64,000 nucleotides of DNA from Sandaracinaceae bacterium. GTDB taxonomy: Bacteria; Myxococcota_A; Polyangia; Polyangiales; Sandaracinaceae. The stretch is from NCBI GenBank assembly GCA_020633195.1, contig JACKEC010000025.1, positions 97,239 through 161,238 on the forward strand, given 5' to 3'. Within the stretch, counting starts at the first letter, position 1; every line of letters begins with the position of its first letter. The notes under the pieces are model-generated. The model saw only the letters and a program-made list of their open reading frames with translations. It ran no database searches and was not told the DNA's origin. Position numbers and translations under genes: made by a program. Shown here in pieces: positions 1 through 9,667 of this stretch.

Positions 1-1
1 C

Positions 2-1444
2 CATCGCGACCTGAAGCCCGCGAACCTGATGCTCGTGGTCCGCTTCGGGGACCGGAACTTCGTCAAGGTCTGCGACTTCGGCTTCGCGGCGCTCGTGAAG
101 ACGGGGCGGACCGACGCGAAGTCGCTCACGCCCGAGCGGACGCTCGTCGGGACCCCGGCGTACGCGGCCCCCGAGCGGCTGCGCGGCGACGACAAGCGCG
201 ACCCGCGCCTCGACGTCTACTCGGTCGGCGTCGTGCTCTACGAGATGCTCGCGGGGCGGCGCCCCTTCGACGCGCCCACCTTCCGCGAGCTCGCCCGCAA
301 GGTCCGCAAGGACGAGCCCGAGCCGCTGCGCGACATCCGACCCGACATCCCCCAGGTGCTCGAGCGCGTGGTCCTCAAGGCGCTCTCCAAGGATCGCGAG
401 GGCCGGTGGGACGACGCCGAGTCCTTCGCGGAGGCGCTCTTCCCGTTCGGCGGGCTGCGCGTCCCCTTCCGGGACGACATGCCCTCCGAGTCGTTCACGA
501 TGGAGATGATGCGGATCAAGGCGCGCGAGGCGCGCCACCGCGAGACGAACACGGGCCAGATCCGCAAGCCGTCGACCGCGCCGCCTCCCGCGCTCCCCGC
601 GCCCGCGCCGCCGAGCGTCGACTCGGACCTGACGCAGCGCATGAGCGCCGAGGAGGCGCTCGCGATGGTCGCCGAGCTCGAGGCCTCGGCGAAGCCGAAG
701 ACCCGGGTGGGCACCCCGAAGGCGAAGCGGCTCCGCCAGTCGCAGGTCGACAACACCGACGTCGACCGCATGCCGCACGCGCCGATCGAGGCGCCCGCCG
801 ACGCGGTGCTCGACGTGCCGATCGACGTCGCGATCGACGTCGAGGTCGAGGAGCCCGTCGCGGCGCTGCCGGCGGGCTCGCCGCGAGGCTTCTACCAGGG
901 ACGGATCGTGCTCGCGATCCTGCGCTTCGTCGCGCGCAAGTTCGGGGAGCGCGCGCTCAAGGAGCTGCTCGACTCGATGCCCGCCGAGGCGCGGCACCCG
1001 TTCGAAGCGGGCATCGGCCCCGACGACTGGGTCGACCTCGAGGCGGTCAAGACGCTCGTCGAGAAGATCGACGCGCGGCTCGGTGGCGACGACCTCCACC
1101 TCGTGCTCGAGGCCGGGCGCGCCGCGGCCGAGGGCGCGTTCGACATGATGCGCAAGCTGCGCCCGCCGGCGCCGCCGCCCGAGCTGCTCGTCGCGGAGAT
1201 GCCGTCGATCCTGCAGAAGGTCGTCCGCGGCGCCGAGCTCGAGGTGCGCCGCGTCGGCCGAGGCTACGGGCGGCTCGAGCTCAAGGAGCTCGGCGAGCCG
1301 TCGCTGGTCCTCGCGGTCTCGACGATCGGCTTCCTCGCCCGGAGCCTCGAGCGCTTCGGCGCCGACGACGTCGAGGTCAACCTCCTGAGCGCGCGCGCGC
1401 TCGACGATCCGCAGACGCTGATCGACATCAGCTGGTTCGCCTGA
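2..1444 (+). CDS. Ser/Thr protein kinase, C-terminal part (cut by window edge)
   Basis: Partial gene: the frame is open from base 2 and begins inside the catalytic loop (HRDLKPANLM). The DFG segment (CDFGFAAL), the APE-type segment (YAAPERL) and the DVYSVGVVLYEML helix follow, so this is the C-lobe of a Hanks-type kinase. The ATP-binding lobe lies outside the window. After a Pro/Ala/Asp-rich linker (about residues 180-290) there is a folded C-terminal domain of about 180 residues. Its pattern (an FxxRKFGERAL-like helix, a central DDWVDLE motif, a final 'LIDISW') resembles the Myxococcales-restricted DUF2378/TIGR02265 family; that assignment is from memory of the family pattern. No transmembrane segment is visible in this part. 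The stop codon lies inside the first copy of the 101-bp repeat. Confidence 0.85.
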   Translation, partial: HRDLKPANLMLVVRFGDRNFVKVCDFGFAALVKTGRTDAKSLTPERTLVGTPAYAAPERLRGDDKRDPRLDVYSVGVVLYEMLAGRRPFDAPTFRELARKVRKDEPEPLRDIRPDIPQVLERVVLKALSKDREGRWDDAESFAEALFPFGGLRVPFRDDMPSESFTMEMMRIKAREARHRETNTGQIRKPSTAPPPALPAPAPPSVDSDLTQRMSAEEALAMVAELEASAKPKTRVGTPKAKRLRQSQVDNTDVDRMPHAPIEAPADAVLDVPIDVAIDVEVEEPVAALPAGSPRGFYQGRIVLAILRFVARKFGERALKELLDSMPAEARHPFEAGIGPDDWVDLEAVKTLVEKIDARLGGDDLHLVLEAGRAAAEGAFDMMRKLRPPAPPPELLVAEMPSILQKVVRGAELEVRRVGRGYGRLELKELGEPSLVLAVSTIGFLARSLERFGADDVEVNLLSARALDDPQTLIDISWFA

Positions 1445-1541
1445 GTCCGACGACGCGAAGCGTCGGAGGATCTCAGGGGGGAGCGCGAGGGGCTTGCCCC
1501 TCGCCGGAGAGAAATCGCCGGAGGCGATTTATCGACAGACC
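1441..1541. repeat. 101-bp tandem repeat, copy 1
   Basis: First of two identical 101-bp units. Each unit has three consecutive dyads. (1) CTGAG and TCCGACG pair with CGTCGGA and CTCAG (1441-1476). (2) GCGAGGGGC-TT-GCCCCTCGC (1485-1504) is a perfect 9-bp stem. (3) AAATCGCC-GGA-GGCGATTT (1512-1530) is a perfect 8-bp stem. The unit begins inside the kinase stop region, so the last codon and stop of the kinase are part of it. It could act as a transcription terminator or RNA 3' protector, or be a REP/MITE-like element. Confidence 0.95.
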
Positions 1542-1642
1542 CTGAGTCCGACGACGCGAAGCGTCGGAGGATCTCAGGGGGGAGCGCGAGGGGCTTGCCC
1601 CTCGCCGGAGAGAAATCGCCGGAGGCGATTTATCGACAGACC
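1542..1642. repeat. 101-bp tandem repeat, copy 2
   Basis: Second copy, directly abutting the first and identical base for base as far as I can read. It is followed by unrelated sequence (TCGAGCCGGGG). Perfect identity suggests a recent duplication or strong conversion. It carries the same three hairpins (starting at 1542, 1586 and 1613). Confidence 0.95.
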
Positions 1643-1662
1643 TCGAGCCGGGGCGGCCTTGG

Positions 1663-1691
1663 TTTGCGCGCTCCCCGCCGTCCGATAAGAT
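1663..1691 (+). promoter_or_regulatory. Possible promoter for the 1753 gene
   Basis: TTTGCG (1663-1668), a 17-base spacer, then TAAGAT (1686-1691). The -10 matches TATAAT at 4 of 6 bases and the -35 is weak. It would give a leader of about 55 bases before the ATG at 1753. Confidence 0.3.
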
Positions 1692-1752
1692 CGGGCCCCT
1701 CGGCTTCGGGCCGCGCCTCCGGACGTCAGCGCCCGAAATCGTTCAGGTTTTC

Positions 1753-4272
1753 ATGAGCCAGGCCCGCATCCTTCCCCTGGTGGGACCGCTCTTGGTCCTC
1801 TACCTCACCCTCGAGGTGCTGGGATCGAGCGAGGTGCTCGACCCGGTGGCGGTGGTCGTGTGCGCCTTCGCGGTGGGCTTCGCCGTGCTCCCGTGGTGGG
1901 TCCTGCGCGCGCGAAGGGAGCTCACCGGCGCCCGCCGGGTGGCGATGTTGGGGATCGGCTGCGGCGTCGCGCTGGTCCGCGTCGCCGACCCGGTCGCTCC
2001 GTCGCTCACGCTGGATCTCGCCGCGGTGCTCGCCTTCCCGTTCGTCGGCGCGCTCACGGTCCACCTCGCGTTCGATGCCCCGGACTCGCCGCCCGCCATC
2101 GCGCGTCGCCGTCGCTGGATCCTCGGCATCGTCGGGCTCGGCGTCCTCTCCGCGCTCTCGGCCGGGGTCGCGGTGGTCCCGCTCGAGTGGACGGGCGGCG
2201 TGATCGTGCCCGCCCGCTGGATCCTCATCGCGCCGGCCTACCTCGTGTTCGCGTGGGGCGTCGCCCTGATCTTGAGGCTGTCGCGACGGCGGGTCGGCAG
2301 CACCCCCGAGGCGCTCGCGGCCGGCGGCTCCGCACACCTCGCCACGTGGACCGCGCTCGCCGCGGCGGTGACCGCGCTGAGCCTCGCGTGGACGGGCACG
2401 CTCCCGAGCACCTCGATCGGGGTCCGCGGCCTCGCGGTCGCGGCGGGGGCCGCGCTGCTCGCCGGCCACGTCGTGATGCTCGGCGTGCGACGCCAGGTCC
2501 ACGCCGGTCGCAACACGCGCGTGGTGATCGCGGCGACGCTGACGCTCGTGCTCGTCGGCGTCGGAGCGGGCTTCGTGGTGGACGAGCTCGCGCTCGAGCC
2601 GATCCCGTTCGGCGTCACCGTCGCGTTCGTCCTCCTCCTCGGGGCCTTCCTCCACAGGGCGCTCGAGGGCGCGGTGAACCGGCTGCTCGCGCCCTACGGC
2701 GGCCGCCTCGTCGCGGGCTGCGAGGAGGCCCTCGCCAAGGCGGTGGGCGCGACGACCCTCGCGGCGCTCGGGGAGGCCGTCTTGCCGGCGCTGCGCCGCG
2801 CCGCCGACACGACCGACGCGGAGCCGCTGTTGTTCACCATCGACCCGCCGCGCTCGGTGCGCGTCGACGCCGCCGCCGCCGCGCACGTGGACGAGCGCGA
2901 GCTGCCCTCGGCGCTGCACGACGTGCTCGAGGCGCGGACCGGGGAGATCGTGGTGGCGGCGCCGCTCGCCGAGCAGGTCGTCCGCCGCGCGGACCTGAGG
3001 CCGCTGGTCTCCGCGCTCGAGTCCGTCGACGCGCTGTGCGTGGTCCCGCTGTCGATGGACTTCGAGCTCGAGGGCGCGCTCGTGGTGCCGCGGGGCCGCC
3101 GCCGCGGCGCGCTCACGCTCGAGGAGATCGACGCGCTCGAGCGCCTCGGGCGGCACATCGGCGGTCAGGTCGCGATGCTCGGGCAGCAAGAGCGCGCGCG
3201 CCTCCGCACGCGCGACGCGGTGGTCGAGCGGGAGCAGCTCTCCGAGGAGCTCGAGGCAGCGAACGAGGAGCTGTCCCGGCTCCGCGCCGACTCGCGCACG
3301 CTGAAGGCCGGCGGGATCGCCGAGCGCAACGTGGAGCCCGCGATCGCCTACAGCGCCGCGATGCGCGCGGTGATGCGCAAGGTGGACGCGCTCGCGCCGG
3401 TCGAGGCCCCCGTGCTCGTGGTGGGCGAGGAGGGCTCGGCCCTCGACCGCGTCGCGCGCCGTATCCACGCCGCGAGCGGTCGCCGGCACGGCGCGTTCGT
3501 CGTCGCGGAGTGCCCGTCGGTCCGGCCCGAGCGCTCCGACGCCGCGCTCTTCGGCGAGGCCGACGAGGAGCACCCCGGGTGGCTCCGCCTCGCGGAGGGC
3601 GGCACGCTGCTGCTCGCCGACATCCCCGCGCTGTCGCTGAGCGCGCAGGCCAGCCTCGCCGAGTCGCTCGCCACGCGCCGCGCGGTCCTCGCCGACGGCA
3701 CCGGCAGCTACGCCGTCGACGCGCGCGTCATCGCGACCTCGCGCGTCCCCCTCGGGTCCCTCGTCGCGGCCGGTGCGTTCGACCCCGAGCTCGCGCGCCG
3801 GCTCGAGCCGCTGCTGCTCGAGGTCCCCCCGCTCCGCGAGCGCCGCGAGGACCTGCCGTCGCTCGTGCTCCTCGCGCTCGACCGCGTCTGTCGCGTGACC
3901 GGCCGCCCCGTCCTCGGCATCGATCGGGAGGCGCTCGACGTGCTCGAGGCGCACGACTGGCCGGGCAACCTGCGCGAGCTGAGCTCGGTGATCGAGCGCG
4001 CGGTGGCGAGCGCCGGCGACAAGAACATCGCCATCGGCGACCTGCCCCCCCTCGCCGCGGCGGTCGCTCCGCCGGACCCCTGGACCGGCACCTACGCCGA
4101 GATCGAGGCGCGCGTGCTCGTCCGCGCGCTCGAGCGCGCCGAGGGCAACAAGAGCGAGGCCGCGCGCTCGCTCGGGCTCAAGCGCACCACGTTCCTCGAC
4201 AAGCTCAAGCGCCACGGGCTGCACGGCGCCTCGACCGACGACGAGGCGGAGCCGCCCACCGTGGTGGCCTGA
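1753..4272 (+). CDS. Membrane-anchored NtrC-like regulator with degenerate AAA+ domain and Fis-type HTH
   Basis: 839 aa. Residues 1-300 hold about nine hydrophobic segments (polytopic membrane domain). A GAF-like soluble region (about 310-470) and a short coiled coil follow, then a domain aligned with sigma-54 activators (about 530-770), then a Fis-type helix-turn-helix (about 790-825, NKSEAARSLGLKRTTF). The ATPase looks dead: the Walker A position reads GEEGSALDR (near residue 558) instead of GESGTGKE, Walker B reads GGTLLLADI instead of GGTLFLDEI, and no GAFTGA loop is present. Sensor-like features (DARVIATSR, LRERREDLP, WPGNLREL) remain. It probably works as a sigma-54-independent, signal-responsive DNA-binding protein in the inner membrane. 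Upstream are the hairpin repeats; downstream it converges on the MpaB gene with a 6-bp gap. Confidence 0.8.
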   Translation: MSQARILPLVGPLLVLYLTLEVLGSSEVLDPVAVVVCAFAVGFAVLPWWVLRARRELTGARRVAMLGIGCGVALVRVADPVAPSLTLDLAAVLAFPFVGALTVHLAFDAPDSPPAIARRRRWILGIVGLGVLSALSAGVAVVPLEWTGGVIVPARWILIAPAYLVFAWGVALILRLSRRRVGSTPEALAAGGSAHLATWTALAAAVTALSLAWTGTLPSTSIGVRGLAVAAGAALLAGHVVMLGVRRQVHAGRNTRVVIAATLTLVLVGVGAGFVVDELALEPIPFGVTVAFVLLLGAFLHRALEGAVNRLLAPYGGRLVAGCEEALAKAVGATTLAALGEAVLPALRRAADTTDAEPLLFTIDPPRSVRVDAAAAAHVDERELPSALHDVLEARTGEIVVAAPLAEQVVRRADLRPLVSALESVDALCVVPLSMDFELEGALVVPRGRRRGALTLEEIDALERLGRHIGGQVAMLGQQERARLRTRDAVVEREQLSEELEAANEELSRLRADSRTLKAGGIAERNVEPAIAYSAAMRAVMRKVDALAPVEAPVLVVGEEGSALDRVARRIHAASGRRHGAFVVAECPSVRPERSDAALFGEADEEHPGWLRLAEGGTLLLADIPALSLSAQASLAESLATRRAVLADGTGSYAVDARVIATSRVPLGSLVAAGAFDPELARRLEPLLLEVPPLRERREDLPSLVLLALDRVCRVTGRPVLGIDREALDVLEAHDWPGNLRELSSVIERAVASAGDKNIAIGDLPPLAAAVAPPDPWTGTYAEIEARVLVRALERAEGNKSEAARSLGLKRTTFLDKLKRHGLHGASTDDEAEPPTVVA

Positions 4273-4278
4273 CGTCTT

Positions 4279-5217
4279 CTACCGCGCGAGGCCGCGCAGC
4301 GCCGTTCGCTCGAGCCAGCGGCCGACGAAGTCGGGGGTCGGCTCCCCCGCGAGCCGGCGCTTCGCGTCGATGTACGCGGGGAAGTACTTCAGGCGCCCGG
4401 GCGTGAGCCGGTGCGACGCGCGCAGCAGCGGCACGCTCCGCGCGAAGACCGCGCGCTCGACGGGTCCATAACGAAAATCGAATTGCTCACGCAGCTTCGG
4501 CGGCAGCAGCCCCGCGGTGAAGATCTCCACCCACTTGGCCGCGGGTCGCGTCGCCATCGACGGCGCCGTCAGCAGGAAGCGCCGCATCTGCAGCGCGGGG
4601 GCGCCGACCGCGATGGTGTCCGAGGCGATGGTGTCGGCGTAGTAGCGCTCGAAGTCGTGGAAGCTCTCCGGGAGCACCTCGTCGTCGAGCCCGAAGAGGT
4701 ACGCGAAGAGCTTCGACTCGGCGTAGTACGCCTCGCGCTCGAGCGGCGACAGCGGGCGCACCACCAGCTCGTAGACGCGCAGCGCGGTGTCGACGAGCGT
4801 GGCGTGGACCCACAACAGGGCCTGCTCGTCGTTGGCGTGGTACCGGTCGCCCCGGCGGAAGGCGCCCACGTCTTCCTTGATGGCGCCCCGGATCGTGGTG
4901 TGGAGCGCGTGGACCCGCCGCGCCGAGCGCACGGCGTGGTCGAGGTCGCCGAAGACCATCGCGAAGACGTGCCCGAACGTCCGCTGGAACCGGCCCACCG
5001 GGTCCGTGCGGGTCTGGCTGTGCTGATCGACGGCGTGCGCGACCCACGGGTGCGCGAGCTGCATCAGCGCCGCGCAGCCGCCGCCGAGCATGGTGATCCC
5101 CTCGCGGTTGACCTCCCACGACACCGTGCCGGGTCCGTAGATCCCGGCGCGGCGATCGCCCATGCGTCGCTCGAGGTAGCGGAGGTGTCGTTCGAGGTCG
5201 GCTTCGGTGACGGTCAT
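4279..5217 (-). CDS. MpaB/Lcp-type oxygenase family protein (DUF2236)
   Basis: 312 aa, ATG start. The conserved pattern of the ER-bound oxygenase MpaB / latex-clearing DUF2236 family is visible: MLGGGCAALMQLAHPWVAHAV, then FQRTFGHVFAMVFGD, then VHALHTTIRG, and an 'LLWVHATLVDTAL' helix. The His residues in these motifs are candidate haem or metal ligands by family knowledge. No signal peptide is seen, so it is likely cytoplasmic or membrane-associated. The substrate is unknown. A TATCCT -10-like element lies 11 bases upstream. It is divergent from the HugZ-like gene. Confidence 0.85.
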   Translation of the reverse strand: MTVTEADLERHLRYLERRMGDRRAGIYGPGTVSWEVNREGITMLGGGCAALMQLAHPWVAHAVDQHSQTRTDPVGRFQRTFGHVFAMVFGDLDHAVRSARRVHALHTTIRGAIKEDVGAFRRGDRYHANDEQALLWVHATLVDTALRVYELVVRPLSPLEREAYYAESKLFAYLFGLDDEVLPESFHDFERYYADTIASDTIAVGAPALQMRRFLLTAPSMATRPAAKWVEIFTAGLLPPKLREQFDFRYGPVERAVFARSVPLLRASHRLTPGRLKYFPAYIDAKRRLAGEPTPDFVGRWLERTALRGLAR

Positions 5218-5234
5218 TTACAGAGCACAGGATA
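5218..5234 (-). promoter_or_regulatory. -10-like element upstream of DUF2236 gene
   Basis: On the minus strand TATCCT (5234-5229) ends 11 bases before the ATG at 5217. No Shine-Dalgarno sequence lies in between. It fits the near-leaderless start pattern seen across the window. Confidence 0.45.
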
Positions 5235-5251
5235 AGCGCTTTGGTCCGTCC

Positions 5252-6064
5252 ATGACGCGTGCTGGAGAACATGGTCGCGGCGGCGGCCCGCGCGAGGAGC
5301 CGCTGACCCCCGACGACACGCCCGGGCCGACCCACGCCGAGCGAGCGCGCACCCTCGCGAGCGGGCGCTCGGTGGGGGCGCTCGCGACCGTCGCGCTCGA
5401 CCCCGCGGGCTTCCCCTACGGCTCGCACGTGACCTACGCGATGGATGGCCCCGACCCGGTCTTCCTCGTGAGCCGGATGGCCGCGCACACCAAGCACCTC
5501 GAAGCGGATCCGCGCGCGTCGCTCCTCGTCGTCGAGCCCACCGAGAAAAACCCGCTCGCGATCGGGCGCGTCACGCTGGTCGGCGAGTGCCGCCGCGTCG
5601 AAGGCGACGAGTCGTCGAGCGCGCGGGAGGCGTTCCTGGGGGCTCACCCCGACGCCGCGTTCTACGAGCGCTTCACCGACTTCGGCTTCTTTCGCCTTCG
5701 GGTCGACGCCGTGCGCTACATCGGCGGCTTCGGGCGGATGAGCTGGGTGAGCGTCGACGCGTGGCGCGCGGCGGCGCCCGATCCGATGGCGCCGCACGCG
5801 GCCGACATCATCGCCCACATGAACGACGACCACGCCGACGCGCTCGTGGCCTACGCCCGCGCGTTCACCCGCGCGACGGACGCGGAGGAGGTCGTGATGA
5901 CCGGCGTCGACCGCTACGGGTTCGAGATGAGCGTGCGCACCGAGAGCGGCCCTCGCCCCGCGCGGCTCGCGTTCGAGGCCCCCATCGCGACGCCCACGGA
6001 GGCCCGACAGGCGCTCGTCCGGCTCGTGAAGGACGCGCGCGCTCGGCTCGCGAAACCGCGCTGA
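5252..6064 (+). CDS. HugZ-like pyridoxamine 5'-phosphate oxidase-fold protein with DUF2470 domain
   Basis: 270 aa from the ATG at 5252; an upstream in-frame ATG at 5207 would overlap the divergent gene, so I reject it. The N-terminal split-barrel flavin-binding fold shows GALATVALDPAGFPYGSHV, PVFLVSRMAAHTKHLEADPRASLLV and the ALGR-like strand. The C-terminal DUF2470 has the HMNDDHADALVAYAR motif. This two-domain order matches HugZ/HutZ haem-utilisation proteins, but related proteins are of unknown function. Whether it binds haem or FMN cannot be decided from the sequence. Soluble; no operon partner except the kinase 51 bp downstream. Confidence 0.85.
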   Translation: MTRAGEHGRGGGPREEPLTPDDTPGPTHAERARTLASGRSVGALATVALDPAGFPYGSHVTYAMDGPDPVFLVSRMAAHTKHLEADPRASLLVVEPTEKNPLAIGRVTLVGECRRVEGDESSSAREAFLGAHPDAAFYERFTDFGFFRLRVDAVRYIGGFGRMSWVSVDAWRAAAPDPMAPHAADIIAHMNDDHADALVAYARAFTRATDAEEVVMTGVDRYGFEMSVRTESGPRPARLAFEAPIATPTEARQALVRLVKDARARLAKPR

Positions 6065-6099
6065 TGGGCCGCTGGTTCGCGGTCCCCGGCCGCCGTTGA

Positions 6100-6115
6100 T
6101 ATCCTGAGCGCGCGC
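6100..6115 (+). promoter_or_regulatory. -10-like element for PEGA kinase
   Basis: TATCCT at 6100-6105 is followed by 10 bases and then the ATG. No Shine-Dalgarno is present. A candidate near-leaderless promoter. Confidence 0.45.
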
Positions 6116-7630
<1,515 letters not shown>

Positions 7631-7639
7631 TCGCTCGGG

Positions 7640-7651
7640 TATTCTACACAC
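7640..7651 (+). promoter_or_regulatory. -10-like element for DUF4388 gene
   Basis: TATTCT at 7640-7645 lies 6 bases before the TTG start. That spacing would place the transcript start at the start codon. Confidence 0.45.
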
Positions 7652-8881
7652 TTGTCCCTTCGGCACATTCGCCAGCTCCTGCGGGCCGTCACCGACATCG
7701 AGCGTCGGGCGGAGACCGGCGTGCTCGACGTGCGTGAGGACATCGAGCGGGCGCTGCTCTACTTCCGCGGCGGCCGCCTCGTGTTCGTGGAGCAGAGCAG
7801 CCTCGGTCGCACGATCGGCGCCCACCTGGTCGAGCAGGGGCTCGTGACCCGGGAGCAGTACACGGTCCTCGCGCAGCGGATCGCTCAGGGGCAGCACGTC
7901 AGCCCGCTCATGGCTCTGGTCGAGGCGGTGCTCGCCGAGCGGCTCATCGATCCGTCGCTCGCCAACGCCCTCCTCGCGTCGCAGGTCGAGCGCAACTTCA
8001 TCCGGTGCTTCGGCTGGGACGCGGGCTACTGCCGGTTCTCCGCGCGTCCGCAGGTGCTCGAGGGCAAGCCGGTCTTCCCGTGTGCGGTCGAGGTCGCGGC
8101 GCTCCAGGGGCTTCGACATCACGTGGGCGCGCCCGACCTCGCGGAGCTCTTCGGCCGCTACGGCGACCGGCTCCCGAAGCTCGTGCGGAGCCCCGACGAC
8201 GTCGCGCGCGAGTTCCGGCTCCAGCCCCGCGACGAGCGCTTCCTCCGCAACCTCGACGCCTTCCTCCCCCTCGCCGAGCAGCTCCCGGATCGCGAGGGGC
8301 CCGAGCTCGAGCTCGTGGTGGCGCTGCACTACATGGGTCGGCTCGAGTTCTCTCGCGCGGACCGGCGCTCGCCCCCGACCCCGCCGCCCTTCGAGATGCG
8401 GCCCCGTGGGGAGATGGTCACGGGCAACCGGATCCGGATCACGCTGCCTCAGCCCCCGAGCGAAGAGGAGGTGCGCGCCGCCGCGGCGTTCCAGCGAGGC
8501 AAGCGCCTCGTCTACGACGAGCCGGGCGCGGCCAAGTCGATCCTCGAAGAGGCGGCGCGGCTCGTGCCTCGGCCGGACTACACGCTCTACGCGACGTGGG
8601 CCGAGTACGTGACGGCCGACGCGGCGTCGCGCGAGGCGATGCTGGCGCGGCTCGAGGAGGCGACGCGACGCGCGATCGAGTGGGAGGCGACGTTCGCGTT
8701 CGGCTACTTCGTCGTCGGCCACCTGCACCTCGCGCTCGACGATCAGGAGAGCGCGATCCTCGCGTTCGAGCGCGCGAACAGCCTCGACCCGACCGACCCG
8801 AGCCCCGCCTTCGAGATCGCTCGGATCCGCGAGGAGCAGGAGGCTCGAGAGGTCAGGGAAGGTCGAGCCGACATGGCATGA
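7652..8881 (+). CDS. DUF4388/PATAN-like domain protein with TPR-like C-terminus
   Basis: 409 aa, TTG start chosen because a TATTCT element ends 6 bases upstream and no better start exists. The N-terminus (about 1-110) shows the DUF4388 pattern found in delta-proteobacterial signalling proteins: GVLDVREDIERALLYFRGGRLVF, then GAHLVEQGLV. A second module (LLASQVERNFIRCFGWDAGYCRF) is typical of the same proteins. The C-terminal 120 residues are helical and TPR-like (AAAFQRGKRLVYDEPGA, ALDDQESAILAFERANSLDP). Probably a cytoplasmic adaptor. The gene lies 21 bp after the PEGA kinase, so a functional link with it is plausible. Its 3' end overlaps the convergent TPR gene by 29 bp. Confidence 0.75.
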   Translation: MSLRHIRQLLRAVTDIERRAETGVLDVREDIERALLYFRGGRLVFVEQSSLGRTIGAHLVEQGLVTREQYTVLAQRIAQGQHVSPLMALVEAVLAERLIDPSLANALLASQVERNFIRCFGWDAGYCRFSARPQVLEGKPVFPCAVEVAALQGLRHHVGAPDLAELFGRYGDRLPKLVRSPDDVAREFRLQPRDERFLRNLDAFLPLAEQLPDREGPELELVVALHYMGRLEFSRADRRSPPTPPPFEMRPRGEMVTGNRIRITLPQPPSEEEVRAAAAFQRGKRLVYDEPGAAKSILEEAARLVPRPDYTLYATWAEYVTADAASREAMLARLEEATRRAIEWEATFAFGYFVVGHLHLALDDQESAILAFERANSLDPTDPSPAFEIARIREEQEAREVREGRADMA

Positions 8882-9611
8882 ACGGGCCGGTGCAGCTGCC
8901 GTCCTGCGACAACGCCACGCCCACGCCGATCCCGACCGCCGCGCCGACCACGACCAGCCCCACGATCGTCCAGAGCCACCACTCCTCCCAGATGGGCGTG
9001 CCCGGCGGGGGATCCTCGACGATCGGATCGGGGACCACGATCGGGTCGGGCACGACCGCGAGCGAGACCGCGTGAAGCACGACGTCTGCTGCGCCGCCCT
9101 CTTCGAGGGTCACCGTCTCCCGAGCGACCTCCTCGCCCTCGTTCAGCGCGACCAGCTCGTGGGTGCCTGCGTCCACCGACATCGCCACGCCGAGCGCCGC
9201 GCTCGGGATCGGCACGTCCCCGCGCCGCACCTCGTCGGCCTCGCCCTCGACCCGGATGGTCAGGTGGGCGATGCGCGGCTCGACCGTCGCGAGCTGCTCG
9301 GTCGCCGCGGCGCGCACGTCGGCCCCGGCGTCCTCGCGGCGGATGACGTTGCGCAGGTGCTCGGCGGCCTCGACGACCTGCCCGAGCTCCGCCTGGACCC
9401 GCGCCAGGTTGAACCGGATGACGGCCGAGTCGTAGAGGGCGAGCGCCCGCGTGAACCGATCCGCGGCCTGCGCCCACTCCTCGGCGTCGACGTAGGTCAC
9501 GCCCTCTTCGAAGAGCTCGCGCGCGGTCGCGCGGTTGCCGGCTTCCTGCGCGGAGGCCGCGGCGGGGAGGGCGAGCGCGACGGCGAGGAGCATCCCGGGC
9601 AGGCAGCGCAC
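8853..9611 (-). CDS. Secreted TPR protein with PEGA-like domain and C-terminal membrane helix
   Basis: 252 aa from the GTG at 9611, chosen because a TACGCT element lies 6 bases upstream and the next residues give a clean signal peptide (RCLPGMLLAVALALPAAASA). An ATG at 9671 would add 20 non-signal residues. TPR-like helices (RELFEEGVTYVDAEEWAQAADRF) cover about residues 30-110. A PEGA-like beta domain (RRGDVPIPSAALGVAMSVDAG) comes next, then one transmembrane helix (WWLWTIVGLVVVGAAVGIGV). It has the same architecture as the gene at 36655-37383. Probably an envelope protein exposed to the periplasm; exact role unknown. Confidence 0.8.
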   Translation of the reverse strand: MRCLPGMLLAVALALPAAASAQEAGNRATARELFEEGVTYVDAEEWAQAADRFTRALALYDSAVIRFNLARVQAELGQVVEAAEHLRNVIRREDAGADVRAAATEQLATVEPRIAHLTIRVEGEADEVRRGDVPIPSAALGVAMSVDAGTHELVALNEGEEVARETVTLEEGGAADVVLHAVSLAVVPDPIVVPDPIVEDPPPGTPIWEEWWLWTIVGLVVVGAAVGIGVGVALSQDGSCTGPFMPCRLDLP

Positions 9612-9623
9612 GGACCGAGCGTA
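9612..9623 (-). promoter_or_regulatory. -10-like element for TPR-PEGA gene
   Basis: On the minus strand TACGCT (9623-9618) is followed by 6 bases and the GTG at 9611. This supports that start over the upstream ATG. Confidence 0.45.
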
Positions 9624-9667
9624 CCAGGGCGCGATGACCGCGGTGTCAGGGGGATCGATACGGGGTG

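Noticed and set aside
1441..1642. CRISPR array
   Set aside because: The two copies abut without spacers, and the units are 101 bp with three dyads; no cas genes are nearby.
1726..4224. 832-codon open frame antisense to the NtrC-like gene
   Set aside because: Shadow of the 1753 gene; the plus-strand reading has membrane helices and an HTH, the minus has none.
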